From the NCBI RefSeq assembly GCF_037975245.1, contig NC_092582.1:8436501-8496500 (forward strand): a stretch of 60,000 nt of DNA. Reading direction: 5' to 3'. Positions 36,606-49,790 of the stretch are shown here, piece by piece. A program made the translations under genes and the position numbers. The notes below the pieces were generated by a model. It searched no databases. It was not told where the DNA came from and was given only the letters and a program-made list of their open reading frames with translations. The DNA comes from Apostichopus japonicus. Taxonomy: Eukaryota > Echinodermata > Holothuroidea > Aspidochirotida > Stichopodidae. Each line of letters starts with the position of its first letter. Positions within the stretch are counted from its first letter, which is position 1.

Positions 36606-37252
36606 CAACGGCGGCGGAACCGGGGGGGAACAGGGGGGACGTGCCCCCCCCCACTTTTCCTCAGGTTAAAAATGTGCCTTTTTTCTACATAAAAATTGAG
36701 GTGCCTCAAGTTAGCAAGAGGCCAGGGAACCAGAATGAATACTCGGGAAGGGCCGTTTCCGGTCATCTGAGGGGTTTGTAAAAACCAAAAATTTTCTAGT
36801 ACGCTCCGCGCCAATCGATGGTGGCGCTCCGCTCAGATAGTTGTACATACAACTTTGCAAATCCTGGCTAAGCCCGTGACTTTTAATGAATTTCTGTGGG
36901 TCAAACTCAAAGCTATTTTGAATGGAAAAAATTTGTTAAGATATTAACAAGAAAAAAACTTTAATTCGGAAGATTCCTACATTAGCAACTAGCATGATTT
37001 CACCTCATTTTGTCTCAAAAGAAAACTTGTTCCTTGTTTCCCAATTTGCGCATTGGATATTGCAGTGCTAGTATAGGCATATTTTCCTTTGGGGGGGGGG
37101 GGCGTTGATGGAGTGACGTGTATACGCAAATAAGATAATACAATAAGAGTTATAAAGGGTACTAAATGTAAGGCTGCTTCAGTCCAATCGAATTTCTACA
37201 AAGTGCCCTTTGATGTCGGTGCCCCCCAGATTAAAGTGCTTCCGCCGCCTTG
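36606..37252. mobile_element. Nested non-autonomous hAT element, 647 bp (inner)
   Basis: Ends CAACGGCGGCGGAA and the inverse of CAAGGCGGCGGAA (one mismatch). The perfect 8-bp target duplication ACCTGGAC is at 36,598-36,605 and 37,253-37,260. It lies wholly inside the outer hAT. About 120 bp of it (36,705-36,840, with GATGGTGGCGCTCCGCT) resembles outer-element sequence at 37,640-37,763, so the two belong to related families. Confidence 0.9.
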
Positions 37253-39027
37253 ACCTGGACACCCCCAACATGAGTGTATATAAGAAACATTTTCTTTTTC
37301 ATGGATGGTGGGGTGGGGGGGGGGAGTGCCTACAAGCCTAGTAGTACAGGTTTATCATATTCTTGTTACATTTTATACTGTTTTGTGAGACAAATTGCAG
37401 TCTCACCCGGCACAGCGACATTATCCCGCCTACGTGTCGTTGAACAATGTATGTTTTTCTGGAGTTAGCTGAGTACTGTGTTAAAATAATAAATAAGGTA
37501 ACTAAATAGGAGCTTAAAAAATATACTGTTCCATTTTTCCCCTTCAAAGGGATGTTACCATTTTTTCTTCTTCTAATTTACCAAATTTTTGGGGAAGTGT
37601 AAATTTCTAAAACGTGAGATTATAAAATAAAGAATGTTTAGATGCAACTTGCAAGGCCTCAGAAGTGCCGTTTCCGGCAATCTGAGAGGCATTGTTTGCC
37701 AAAAAAAAATTTGTACGCTACGCGCCAACCGATGGTGGCGCTCCGCTTAGATAGTGTCACGGGAACTTTCGGGCACAAAAAGTTCTGCCCCCCCAAACTG
37801 AAATGGTCCCGTACGCCTATGTCTTTATCAGAACCGAAACAATAATAACATATCGATAATAATGAAATAATCGCGTTACTTTCCCACTCTAACTTAAACA
37901 GCCCAGGTGTGCTTTTATCATACTTTTCGATGTTCGACAGTGTCCCATCCAATCATAAGGAAAGAATCCCTTTTCTTCTTTGCATATGGGAATGGTTTTC
38001 TAGTTTTCTGATTAATTGTCATTGATATAATATTTGGACTTTGCTTGGTGAAGTTGGACAGTTGACCTTTAGGATACCCTACCATCGGGAAGGATCCTGG
38101 TTTTGTGACATAAATTGTTCAATTTGTGATATCTTGTAAAACCCACCTTGATTCGGGTTTTTGGTTTATAAGCAACTGCTCAATATCTCGATTGCTGAAC
38201 TTTTCGAGGAAATTATCGAAGTCTCTTTTGCAACTTATTACAAAGGGTATTCAAACAACAGGTGATTGTTGTGTGAAGAATGAAAATATCTTAGTTCCTA
38301 AGTTACTTTAACCTTTAAAACAAATCCAAAAGACATATTCATTATAAATTGAAATGTCTGTTCCTCTAACACAGCCTCGACCAAGTACTGTATATACTGG
38401 TGATTAACTGGGCTTCAACAAAAATTGTATAAATCATTATTAATTTGGCCTTAAAGAAGCGTTCCAGAAAATTAAAATATGTTAAAGATTATCAACTTAC
38501 AAACAGAAACGTTTCTACAACTCATTTGTTTCTATTCTCAGTTGCAATCATACTATGGACGTAATGCATATAGGACAAAGTCATTCAAATGATCAATCAC
38601 AAAAGTCAACTAGAATATATATATATATAGCATATATAGGCCTATCTTTATCTCACTTCTGTTGGAAAACATTGATACGCTTTCCTCTGTATAAACTGAA
38701 TTGATACTTTGGAGACACATATACTTTTCGAAGTCTGTGTCAATGTATTCCTTTAAAAGATAATCTGTGCGTTAAGCACTATGTTAAATAGAATAGCTCA
38801 CTCTTAACGTTTAATACCCCGATTGGCAGTATTTGCGTTAACAAAGAACTAAAGCTCCATCCATTCACCCATATTTGAACAATTTCAATGAACGTAGAAT
38901 CTGAGTGCCTCCATTAACTATACTTATAAACCATTATGTGACGTCTTCAAATCCTTCCCTTCAATATGTTATCTAAATATAAATGTCTTTACTCAATGCT
39001 GTCTGGCAGAATATACGAGTAATACAA

Positions 39028-39069
<42 letters not shown>

Positions 39070-39159
39070 TTATATATATATATATATATAGGCCCGTGGT
39101 TCGAATCCCGGTGGAGGCTGAAAGTTTTTTCACTGTTCTTGATTTTCCAACTTATTACG

Positions 39160-39194
<35 letters not shown>

Positions 39195-39210
39195 CATACA
39201 TATATATATG
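39028..39210. repeat. TA microsatellites flanking a tRNA-SINE scrap (unit 2)
   Basis: Unit 2 copy of the 11,823 structure. The B box GGTTCGAATCC lies at about 39,098-39,108. Confidence 0.6.
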
Positions 39211-39619
39211 GTACAATATACCCAATTATAAGTATGGTGGTAGCCTTTATACGGCATAGACACTGCCATGTTTGTATATGAGTCAAATTGTAACCACTTT
39301 ATTCGAACGCAAATTTTAATCCCTCCACGAAGCCAAGTAAAATTTACATAGTGTATAAGAAAAGAAGAAAAAAAAGGACTATTTGGTGTTTCGAGGCCCT
39401 TTCACGAATTATTTCGCCCATTTGCCAGAATTATACGTCATATATGTCAGGTTGACTAAACTGTCTGTCGGTTATTACATGAATTACCCCACCATTTCGT
39501 TATATCGAGAATCTGTGGCTGTATTTCACATCTAGATCGCTGGTCGTGATCGGCTTTCAGTTTTCCTGCGATGCCAAATTAGAACTCTCTGGCGAATGTG
39601 TTCGTAAAGATCATTTTTT

Positions 39620-39990
39620 TTGTACATTCCAAATGTTCGTTATAAATTGTATCAGTTTTATCCAAATATTTGATATAATCAGCTAGATCCGTCATATTTT
39701 AAAAACACTGATAAGAAAAGTGTCACTGGTAAGTTGGCCGAAACACTGGTAAGTTGGCCGAAACGGCAGGCCAACTTACTTTCACACAAGAAAAAAGGAA
39801 TATAGAGGTGCTACTGCTCGTAATCCTTTCGTGTTGATCCATGATAAACTACAGGGCCATGATTTATACCCAAACTTCTTTGCTCCGTATATTAATCTTC
39901 ACATTCATTATTCTCAAACTTTCAAGAAACTTTATAACTTTTCAGTTTTCGGTCACAACCTTCACAATCTTCTTCTAGACCTACTTTTTG
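39620..39990 (-). pseudogene. Alpha-1,3-fucosyltransferase pseudogene fragment (unit 2)
   Basis: Duplicate of the 12,425 fragment with the same inserted GGTAAGTTGGCCGAAACAC repeats (39,727-39,765) and the same disabling changes, so it was already broken before the duplication. Confidence 0.8.
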
Positions 39991-40259
39991 TGTAGGAAGT
40001 GAACAGTCAATCATTGATTGACTCACTATTGTCTGAGTCTGACATTATTCATTAGATGTATGTTTATAATTTATATTTTACTCATACTCATAGTCATAAT
40101 CATAGTCATAATCATAAATCCCTATAATATTAATAATTTTAATATGCAATTTGCAATTCAGATACAACTCATGACACCTAAATTGCAGTAAAACACAATA
40201 AATTTCACATCTAGACATTCATATCCCATGCCATGCCCATACTACTTTTACTAGCCTAC

Positions 40260-40502
40260 CTTGTTGTTGTGCATACATCGTCAAATTGAAGTCCGTCTGC
40301 TGTGGTTGCGATGACACTTTCCGGACGATTCTCTAACTCTTTCCATAGGGTGGAACACTCTAAAAACTTGTTGAAGCTTTTCTCTGAAAAGGGAATAACT
40401 CTTCCATGGGTTTCGATTACATGCATGAAACAGTAAGACGAAGTTTTTTCCCTCAGAATCATCAGCTTCCGATGACATTGATGACGACGTGTACGCGTCC
40501 AT
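40260..40502 (-). CDS. Exon-like ORF with donor site, frame disrupted (unit 2)
   Basis: Unit 2 copy of the 13,063 ORF with the same A run and donor. It differs by two residues in the donor-proximal frame. Confidence 0.35.
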
Positions 40503-41282
40503 CTTGTACAGTGAAGGTGAAATGCAATGAGCGATGCGATTGGTCAAGAGAGGATTCCCCCTTCCAAATGTGGGTGAAACGCGCAAGCTGGTTGGCTTAC
40601 AATCATGGTGAATAAATAAATATTTTATAAATAAATAATATTAATTACTATAAAATGCGCAACTTTTACGCTTGACGAGTTTGAGACAAGACTTCTATCA
40701 TATTTCTACATCATATCTGAGCATATAAGGTAGTTGTCTGATGGTGGTCACAAGAAGTCGACTTTTGGGGCCTTGCATCCCGGCCTAATGGTAGCCTATG
40801 TGTGCAGACTACCTTCTCGTCGGTAACGAGCTCAGTCTACTTAAAACACATTGAAATTGAATGATACTGTATTAAGCTACATATGCGTAGTCCTTTAATA
40901 GCGCACTCTTCATATTTGAATGTCTCTGCCAGTGTAGATACATACCCAGCCATCGTTAATTACAAAGCTATGCGCTTTCAGCTCACATGTTTAACCCGCT
41001 TGAGACGTTCTAAAGTAAGTTATAAACTAATTACTCTAAAACGCGAAAAGACATTCACGAGGAACCGAAGTCCGCTGGGGATATCGACGCTAGCTGTATA
41101 GCTTACGTGAAAATTGAATTAGAGTATCAGTATACGGTAAAATTGTCAACAGATTTCAAAATTCCTTTTTTGAAGGTTCTATCCTCATTTTTTGTTTCCA
41201 TTTAATATTCATGAGACGCCAATAAGGAAATGCTCAGCTGGTGCTAAAAGTCGGGGGGGGGGGGCAAACACATGCATATTTC

Positions 41283-41595
41283 AGGGGCGGGGCTAAGATG
41301 TTATATCGTCCAGGGGAGGGTGTCAGCGGAGGGCCTTTCTCACTTGAAAGATTTTGGTTAAATGGAGGTTGCTTACATGCACGATGCTGCTGCTTTGCAA
41401 CATTTGAAAACAATGTTGAAAATTTTTCAAGTGTTTAGGTTTGTTTACCTGCATGTACATATGCGTATTTTGCTTAGATATGATTTACATACGTATCTTT
41501 TTTTTTATATCTCTCTGCCGGTAAGTGAGTTCGGGGGAGGGAGGGAGGGTATTCAAGCCGCCTCCCAAGAAGGGTATACGTAGTTGCGCCCCTGC
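41283..41595. mobile_element. Possible hAT-like element (unit 2)
   Basis: Duplicate of the 14,080 candidate, same CAGGGGCG/CGCCCCTG ends and no clear target duplication. Confidence 0.35.
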
Positions 41596-42270
41596 AGGTA
41601 GTGGTGTCAAGGCACAGAAATAGACATTTTGAATTTATGTTTTCTACCATATTTTGGGAAATACATACATTTTCTCTCTATGATATTGAGCGTGGGAGCC
41701 TATACGGAGGGAAAGACATGATTGGATAAGTTCGATGAAAACTTTGGAAGCCCAACAAAATAATCAATACATAATAATAATCATCCATAGGTTTGTATTA
41801 CATTTCAGACTAACGGACAGTAGATTTAAGCGACGTTGTATCCCTAAAAGAATGGTTTATTTGGGGACCAAGGTGAAAAGGTGGAACAGAAGATATCTTC
41901 AGACGAGGATCAAAGGGGTTGTGGGTGGAACATCCCTCCCCATCTTCAACCCATGCACACACAAAAGATATCTTGTTATTACTTGTAAACCTAATTGTAG
42001 ACCTCGTTATAGCCTAAATATGAATACAGAATACAACCATTCCGGCTGCAAAGATCCCAGTGCAAGATCCCCCTCTATTTTCAAATTCTGGATGATTCAG
42101 CCCTGATCATAAACAGTGTGTTGGATTCATCGTCATATCGGATGGAGAAACTTTAATACCAGGATATTTGTGTATAACAGAATACATGATCGCTCTCGAC
42201 AATTTAACAACGTAATATAATGAAGAATAAAATCACTTTGTTGCTGGGTCCTGAAGTTTTGCGTGGAGTC

Positions 42271-42601
42271 CAGGGGCGTAGCGAAGGGGTTTTTTGTTGT
42301 TGGGGGGGGGGGTGTGGAGAATTTGATTTGCCGACGGATCTGGAAGTGGTGACTGAAATGGGGGAAGGGTCTAAGAGGAGGGGGTGTCCCCCTCCCCATA
42401 GAATCTGGTGCTTATTTTAAGTCAAATTTGGCACGGAAGAAGCTCCTGTTCTCCTTTTCTCTATTCAGCTTTCCTTCTTTCTTCCCCTTCCGCTCTCTTC
42501 ACCTTTTCTCCTTTTGCCGACAGACCCAAAATTTGCCGACAGCGACCAAATTATTGGGGGTGTGACACCCCCCCCCACACCCCCCGCTCGCTACGCTCCT
42601 G
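42271..42601. mobile_element. Non-autonomous hAT element, 331 bp (unit 2 only)
   Basis: Ends CAGGGGCGTAGCGA and the inverse of CAGGAGCGTAGCGA. The perfect 8-bp target duplication GTGGAGTC is at 42,263-42,270 and 42,602-42,609. Unit 1 has the empty site TGCGTGGAGTCACTCATC at about 15,063, so it inserted after the duplication. Confidence 0.92.
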
Positions 42602-43713
42602 GTGGAGTCACTCATCAATATATAATAATTCATTTTATTCCCCTATAAAAGGTGATCGTTCGGGCTATACTCTCAAAAGTAAATTCTGTGATTGAGAGAT
42701 TAAATGGGTGCCGTTCAAAATGTGAATTACAGGCGTATAACTGACATGGTCAGAGTAACACATAATTACAACCAAACTCAATATACAGCTTTAAATTTGA
42801 ATGAAGTGCAAACAATTGTTCTTAGGTTGTAATTTAACCCCGATGATTCTTATATCATTTGGACACTTTGATATAATATATTATTCGAATTGTTTTTTTC
42901 TTCTACTTCTTCAATCCTGAGGGGGTGGGGGTGGGAGAGGCCGTGGTGGGGGTAGGTGGTGGCGAGGTTGGTGGTGAAGGGACACGTGATGATCATTTCA
43001 GCATGAAATTATTTTTCTATTGTGACGATATCATTCGATATAATATAGAAAGCAACTTAAATATAATGTTTCTGAGTCAGGCAGTCGACCTCGCATTATG
43101 CAAAAAGTGCTATAAAACAACTGTAAGGTTGTTTTTTAATTAAATTAAAATAATGAATTAAACCAAATTAATTAATAAATTAAACAATAATGATGAATAT
43201 TGAAATCTCAATACAGCTTACTGCGGACAGGTAGTGTGAACGGCTCTTGGGCTAAACCCTATCCTTTGTAACATCCTGTATCCACCCCTCCGTAATACTG
43301 CGAAATTACAACATCTGAATATATAGTTGAGTTTAACTCCGAATATATAGAAAATGCAGAAAGATTTGCATAACGTTGTGACATAAAAAAAGTTGACAGA
43401 AGTGAGGAAAGTGCCGAGATTGGCAAATAAGCACACGAAAGCACATGAACAATATTGCCTTTTATAATTTCATTTTTGGTAGAACTTTGAAATGAGTTAT
43501 CTGCAGAGATCCAATAGAAATTATTCTTTTTTTCCGGATTGTCTCTGTACAGGTATTTTTATTTCGAAAAAGAAACTTTGTAGAGTATGTTTTCTTAATA
43601 TCTTAACACACAATCTGAGTTGAAAAATACTAGCTATAAAATTATGCTTTACAAAAGATTTGTAAATGTTTAATTGTTTTATTTAAGTACATATTTATTT
43701 TTTGGCTGCTATT

Positions 43714-46492
43714 TTAAGTCGACCAAATGGTTTTACGATGATGACATGAAGCCCGCCACCAGTTGTTAATGTCCATAATTTCAGGCTGGGTGTGACCTGT
43801 TTTGAAAACCTGTTCATCTATCTCCTCCAACTTTTTCACAATTCCACAGAAGAAGTCTTGCGCAGTATGTGCTTGGCATTGGTTATAACTTTCTACCGAT
43901 CCTTTTTTCTTCCATTCAAAATATTCATTATAAGCTGTGTCATTCTTATCCAGATATTTGATATAATCCGCCAGATCCGACATATTTTTATAATCACTGA
44001 TATGAATAAACGAATATGGAGGCGCTACCTTCTCGTAATCTTTACGTGTTGTGCCATAAACTATCGGCACCATATCTTTACGCAGTCCTTTATCCCAAAA
44101 TTTCTCCGTGATATAGTCCTCACATTCACTGTTCTCTAACGACAAGTAAAATTTATGACTGCTCAAGATTCGGTCACATGCTTCACTATTCCGTGGACAT
44201 TTCAATTTTCCACATGCGCCGTACGTATCGACTTGAACATATTTCTGAAGATCCCGTACAAATTTGGTCCTACCCCAAGATGTCACCCCACAGTTTGACG
44301 CCATCCAGGCCACCAATCTCGTCTTTCCAGCCGCCCAATTTCGATTGTCACTTTGAGGGATTTCCGGAGAATTCCCAAAGTACCTTCCATACGGAATGGT
44401 GACTTCTGAATCGGTATGGAATGTCATTGACCAGTTGTAAGCCATTTGGGAAGGGTTCTCTGATTTCATTTTTCTGGAGTGTAGGGGGCTCTCTTTGGAC
44501 ATGTAAATCCACATCTGACCATCTGGTCGATTTCTGTAAACGGAGAGAAAAAGAATCCATCAATTCAGTCAGGAAGGAAGCAGGGAACCTTTATCCTTCT
44601 GGTGCAATGAGTTCATCGGGATATTACTTATGAACATTGAATCATTTTTTTTTCTCAAAAGGAACAGACATAATATTCAATATTTGAAAATTAAGCAGGT
44701 TAGGTCGAAAGCAAATGTTCCCATTTTTGTTATTAGTTCATGGGCAAGGGCGATGCAGTATTAATTGTTAGTTACAGTATAGCATGCCATCTGCAAGCCA
44801 AGTAATTTTTAGCTTTAAAGTGTCAAGTATAGCACAACGTATAGATTACTTTGACCTTATGCGTAGATTATCTGAAATTCCATATCTGTTTTTGTAGTAA
44901 CTTTCATATAAAATAACAATAAAAAATAACTTTAAGTTCGCATAAATTTGATAGCATCCAAATCTCAAAACATCTAACCACATGACAGTTGTAACATAAT
45001 ATTATCCACACATTTCTCATACGTTGTTGACTATGTTAGAAATATTGCACGTTAAGGCGGAATATTTACACTTTGACAAAATTGACCACTTCAAGCAAAA
45101 TGGAAGACAAGAAATTCTTAGTGAGGCTATTTTATAAGCAGAGTTCATTTTGCAAATTAAACAAGAAAGTCTACTTAAACTAATAATTTTTTTTAACCCC
45201 CCTCCCCCAATTACGAGCCTATATCTTTGCAGGAGGGTGGAGTTGTAATGTTCTATTATCTAAAGACATCTGAAACTAAGCTAGATTTAATTTCATTTAT
45301 TTGTTTTTCCAAAACAACATATAACCATATCTTGAAGTTGGAAGTAAAATACAATAATGATTAGAACCATGATATCGCCTAAAAACCAAAAGGATAATTT
45401 CTTCAGGGAAACGCTCATAGGCACAGTGTACCTCAATTTCAATACCTATAGCTGCGTTTGCTATATATGAATATAATCCCCTATATATTGAAAGTAAACA
45501 TTATCCTCTATTCACCCTGCGCGAGATTCTCTGGGAGTGAAATATCGAAAAGTATTTGACGTCACAAACTGCAAAATCTAAGGTAAAATCCAGTCCTAAA
45601 ACGGTTTGTAGGTTAGGTAGAAGAAGAAATTACATAAGTAGACTGGGAAAGCGAAAGAAAGGAAATAAAGTCAAATCTTTAAAACTCTGTAGTAATATCT
45701 CTGTATGGACTAACGTCATTATTTCCATTTGAAATAAACAATGGGTTTGCTACAATGGAACAATTGACACATGATACGGTCATCTCTTTCAAATATTTTG
45801 ATGAAATTATTGATAGCCGAAAAAGGAGTAGTTTTAATTTCAAAGAGAACATCTTGGTCATAGAAATAGCGAATGGGGATGAAACATACTGATGAGGCCC
45901 TTTTCCTATAGTATTACGACGAGAAATAATTCCTTTTTTTTTACCTTGCGATATCTTCCCAGCGCCACGTTCCTTTGTGATGCAGAATGACTGCGTGGCT
46001 CGTAGCTAACCTCTGATAGGAATTACTGTGTATGTACCGTGCCTTACAGTTAGTGTTAGCACAGTCATAGTCCTGCTCAGGGAAGGCAAAAGCGAATTTA
46101 GACCAGAGTTGTATTTGTTTCACGCAATTAGAACGTATTCCGTCTTTTCTTGTTGGTGACGATGAGTTGGTTACAATTCCACCGCTAAATCCACCAATTC
46201 CTAGCGGTGCTTGGTGAGATGTTTTGTCAATTGAGTCTGAAGTTGGCGAAGATAATCTCTCAGAGGGAGGATATGTTGTCTGCTTAGATTCGTTGAACAT
46301 AGAAATAACCGGTATAAGCGATGGAGTCCTCATTTGATCAGCCACCACTAACATGGCATCAATTTTTCGGTAGGATGGAGGCTGGTAGGTGTAAATTTGT
46401 ACGGAATTTCTGCCATTTTCCCAATAAATTGCAGTCATCGCCAAAATGAAAGTCAATAAAGATACAATGGTCGTATATAGCCTGCCCTCCAT
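43714..46492 (-). CDS. Alpha-1,3-fucosyltransferase (GT10), copy 2, two coding exons
   Basis: Exon 1 is 46,492-45,945, the intron is 1,411 bp, and exon 2 is 44,533-43,714. Splice sites, phase and 455-residue length match copy 1. By eye the coding exons differ from copy 1 at about 15 positions, 7 of them amino-acid-changing. Four are in exon 1 (H6Y, S to I in or next to the membrane anchor, R to M in the stem, I to F before the catalytic domain). Three are in the last 35 residues (R to Q, Q to H, final P to T). None touches the conserved GT10 motifs, so both copies look functional. The upstream region (46,493-48,230) is also shared and non-coding. Confidence 0.92.
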
Positions 46493-48243
46493 TGTTCCAA
46501 TTGCAGAAGCAAAAGCCAGCACCCGACTATAAAATACTTCCCTAGTATTAGCTAATACGGTGTACGTATGAATCCGGACGTTGTCGTTAGGAAGATTAGT
46601 TTGTACTAAGAGTTAAGATTCGTTTTTGTTTGAGCGAATCCGGCACTATCATCCCAGTTCTGAAATCAAAAGAATTAAAATATTTATCAAGGTGTATGCA
46701 TCCTTGTTATAACAATGAACTTTTTTTGCGGACATGTGAGTGAAGGTTCGGTAATGCGGTGGACAGCGTGGCGACGTTTTTACTATAGGAACCCCTCACC
46801 CCCTCCGCCCCCGCACCCCATCCGGGTTCTTAGTCCCACCAAACCTCCCCATATATATTAAATGAAAGTTAAAAATTAAAGTTGCAATAAAAGTTGCAAG
46901 TTACATTTAAGTCTAACTGTGCTAATAAGGGTACCGCTCTTCTCAAAATCAACAGATAAACTCCCCACCTCCACCTCCCCCTCTCCCTCCCTCTCTTTCT
47001 CTGCGATCAAAATTGGGCAGGTGAGGTACTTACTCCACTGGAAGGTCTGGTAAAGATATATGTTACATAGTACATATAGTTTCTAATTATTCAATACAAA
47101 ATAAAGACAGTCAACTTTATAAAGTGATATATTTTTGTTTAACACTTTAAAATGTGTTATATAGTGTGATTCTTTTACTGAAAAATGATAGGAAGGTTAA
47201 AATGATAACTTCAGACAGGGGTGCAACTTCCTCTTTCGTAAAGGAGAGATGGGAGGGGGGGGGGGATGGGGTAATTATGTTAAGTCTTCCAATAGTCTGT
47301 AATAGTTATCTGAGCAATTTTGGTCAAATCGACGGTGCTTAAATTCAAAATTGTGCTAAACTTTTGGCACAGCCCGAAAGAATATTACGTTTTTGGCTGT
47401 AGACACACACTTAAATGTTGATGTTAAGGAGAGCTTTAAAACAAAGCTATCATTCATTACTTACTATAATTCTTGTAATTATTCTCTGACACTAAAGAGG
47501 AGCAAATGACGAAACTGAGAATGACGAAACTAAGAATGTCAACCTTTGAAAGTAACAGATAACGTTTATAATAAAAAGGACATACCTGTATAAACAATGA
47601 ACAAAAAACAACAACTTTGATTCACGTATAGGCTATTCATTAAGAGCCATCCTTGTCCTTCTCCTGTATGCAGCAACACATCCCGAAATTCAACTTTCAT
47701 TCGTCATCGTTAACCATGTCTTTAAAATTAGGTTTAAGTTAACATATTGGCTGAAGAATCCAGGAGTATATAACAATAATTTTGTTTTCAACTAGCTCCA
47801 TTTACAGAGCGCTCTACATGACGGTCTATATATTTGAATCCATGAATGCATTCTCACAACAAAAACACACACTGCACTCATTATAAAAGTATGAACAGTA
47901 CTGAGAAGCCAGTAAGTTGCGTGACATACCGTAATCATATCGATTTCCTCATCGACTTCTAAAGGCAATAAATACACTCTACCCTGTTCTGACATTTAAT
48001 TTCCGACTAAGGATTTCCTTAGTCTGCTGAAGCACCTTCGGTGGAAGCATAATACGAGGCATATCATATCATATCTTTCAAACAGTTCATTTGTTGACTG
48101 AGCCAGAGTGGCAACTGGATAAATCATGTAAATCCATAATGTCTTATAGACCTTTGGTTAGACTTGAAATAAAAAGGCCACGGGTGAAGTGAATAACTAG
48201 AACCAGTCAACAGTAGTAACTCTGCAGTGTGTTAAGTCGAAAA

Positions 48244-48423
48244 CCCTTCTTTTTTTTTTAAAGAAATGTCACCCAGGAAAGAACCTGGGCACGAAAACCA
48301 AACTACCAAACGTCTGATCCGCTCTCAACCCCCAGTCTCCTTACATCGAGACTGTGACTGTGGGATCATCGTCGGGTGTGTATCACAATTCTCCTCGAAA
48401 GGGAACATATACTTCACATGATA
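48244..48423 (-). mobile_element. U2-related retroposon, unit 2 copy (head truncated)
   Basis: Same insertion as 27,984-28,163. The left repeat AAGTCGAAAA (48,234-48,243) is intact, and the right one (from 48,424) has one substitution. It inserted before units 1 and 2 separated. Confidence 0.6.
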
Positions 48424-48956
48424 AAGTCGACAATAGTAAACATCCAGAGGTAACGGAAGTCGATGTCACTAACGCACTACGCACACTTATAGCCAATTTG
48501 CCCCACATTCAGTACATTTATTGTGTGTAATGTATACTCATTACAAATCTGTTGACATTTTTCGAATGCTCTAGCCATTTCCAAGATATACGCATTTGAA
48601 GTTTTGATAACTTTGGGAAACTCATTAACTATGGGCAAACTGCGATGGTCAAAATAATAATAGGTTAAAACCTTTTAATTACAACCCACATATCATGTCT
48701 ATAATGTGATGTTCCTCTCTTCAAAGAAGACAATAAAACATTTCAAACAAATCACATGAGGTTACAAACCTGTATTCCGTGTCCTTGTAACGAAGGTTGT
48801 AAAAAACAAAAGAATAACATAACAGAAAATAATTAAGCAGTCACTCCCTTTTTCACCATCAGAATAGACTTGTCATATGGTCACTCTTTGATGGATTTTT
48901 TCATGATTGCTAACTTGCCTGTTAGAGTGATTAGGATAACCTTATTCCTAGGTGAC

Positions 48957-49230
48957 CGTAGACCTTTAAGAACCGTATATTGATAAGAAAGAAAGTAGAC
49001 GAAGAAAGAAATAAACTTCACAAAGAAACGCTTATTCCTAATCGCAACCAGAAATTATTCTATTACACAGGCTCTCTAGTGGATAAGCAGTTTGCTAACA
49101 GTTTTATTTTACTTAGACATTATATCTGTAAACAAATATATTGGGAGTCTCGTGGTTTCGATGGTGCATATATAAATGTACTACAAATTTATTTTCTATG
49201 TCAGTTTGACTGTATAGAATTTTGAACCAT
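48957..49230 (+). pseudogene. Possible LINE C-terminal fragment (unit 2 only)
   Basis: An 81-residue plus-strand frame with a basic start and the segment QFANSFILLRHYICKQIYW, ending at a TGA. The pattern (basic, then long aliphatic helix with RHYICK) resembles the very C-terminus of non-LTR retrotransposon ORF2 proteins after the zinc knuckle. No zinc knuckle or reverse transcriptase is attached. Unit 1 lacks this segment. Confidence 0.3.
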
Positions 49231-49614
49231 TTTTTTTGCAGCCGTACCGTACATATCCAATCATTTAGCAATTTCTCTACCTGAGACTATATTTTGGACA
49301 TTTTTATATATAGACTTCCAACAGAGATCGGCCTGGTGTGTAATAAATAAATGACGCAATGCGGAAATAACAGTAATGTGCATCCATCCACTCGAAAAGA
49401 TAAACTGTACAAAAACACTTAGCCTACTATGACCGCGACTGCAGTGCTTGTTTTGGCATATTTTCAGTAACGATCATCGTTTTTTTTTTTGCTGCCTTTA
49501 TGTGAATGGAGCACAAATCAAAGTTCATATGATGCGAAAAGAAGAAGGCTAAAGAACTCGCACTGAGTGGTTGGTATAGCAACAACTGTTCATGTCCCAC
49601 AACAGTGCATCAGT

Positions 49615-49790
49615 CACCCAGGAAAGAACCTGGGCACGAAAACCAAACAACTGAACGACTGATCCGCCCTCAACTCCGCTCCCCATGCATCGAGACTGCG
49701 ACTATGTGATCATCGTCAAGTGTGTATCACCATTCCCCTCGAAAGGGAACATATACTACACATGATCTTAGCCAAAAAGGCCGAGACCGC
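49615..49790 (-). mobile_element. Retroposed small RNA with U2 snRNA-like 5' end
   Basis: On the minus strand, positions 49,787-49,749 read TCTCGGCCTTTTTGGCTAAG then ATCATGTGTAGTATATGTTC. This matches the 5' region of U2 snRNA, including the GTAGTA branch-point-pairing word, with a few changes. The remaining about 135 nt do not look like U2. They contain candidate hairpins: TTCCC/GGGAA around 49,735-49,750, GTGAT/ATCAC, and a 3'-proximal CCCAGG/CCTGGG. The 176-bp body is flanked by an exact 8-bp repeat GCATCAGT (49,607-49,614 and 49,791-49,798). It has no A tail. Confidence 0.6.

Larger units (their letters stand above)
36207..37821. mobile_element. Non-autonomous hAT element, 1,615 bp (outer)
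   Basis: Perfect 12-bp inverted ends CATAGGCGTACG/CGTACGCCTATG and a perfect 8-bp target duplication TCTTTATC (36,199-36,206 and 37,822-37,829). Units 1 and 3 carry the unfilled site at 9,151 and 56,918. It holds a long perfect hairpin (36,255-36,410) and a second hAT (36,606-37,252). No transposase ORF is visible. Confidence 0.92.
35973..38310 (-). pseudogene. Polymerase-like remnant split by a hAT insertion (unit 2)
   Basis: Same remnant as at 8,927, cut in two by the 1.6-kb hAT at 36,207-37,821. The C-terminal part is at 35,973-36,206 and the TPGLF part at 37,830-37,952. It shares the in-frame stop of unit 1. Confidence 0.45.
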
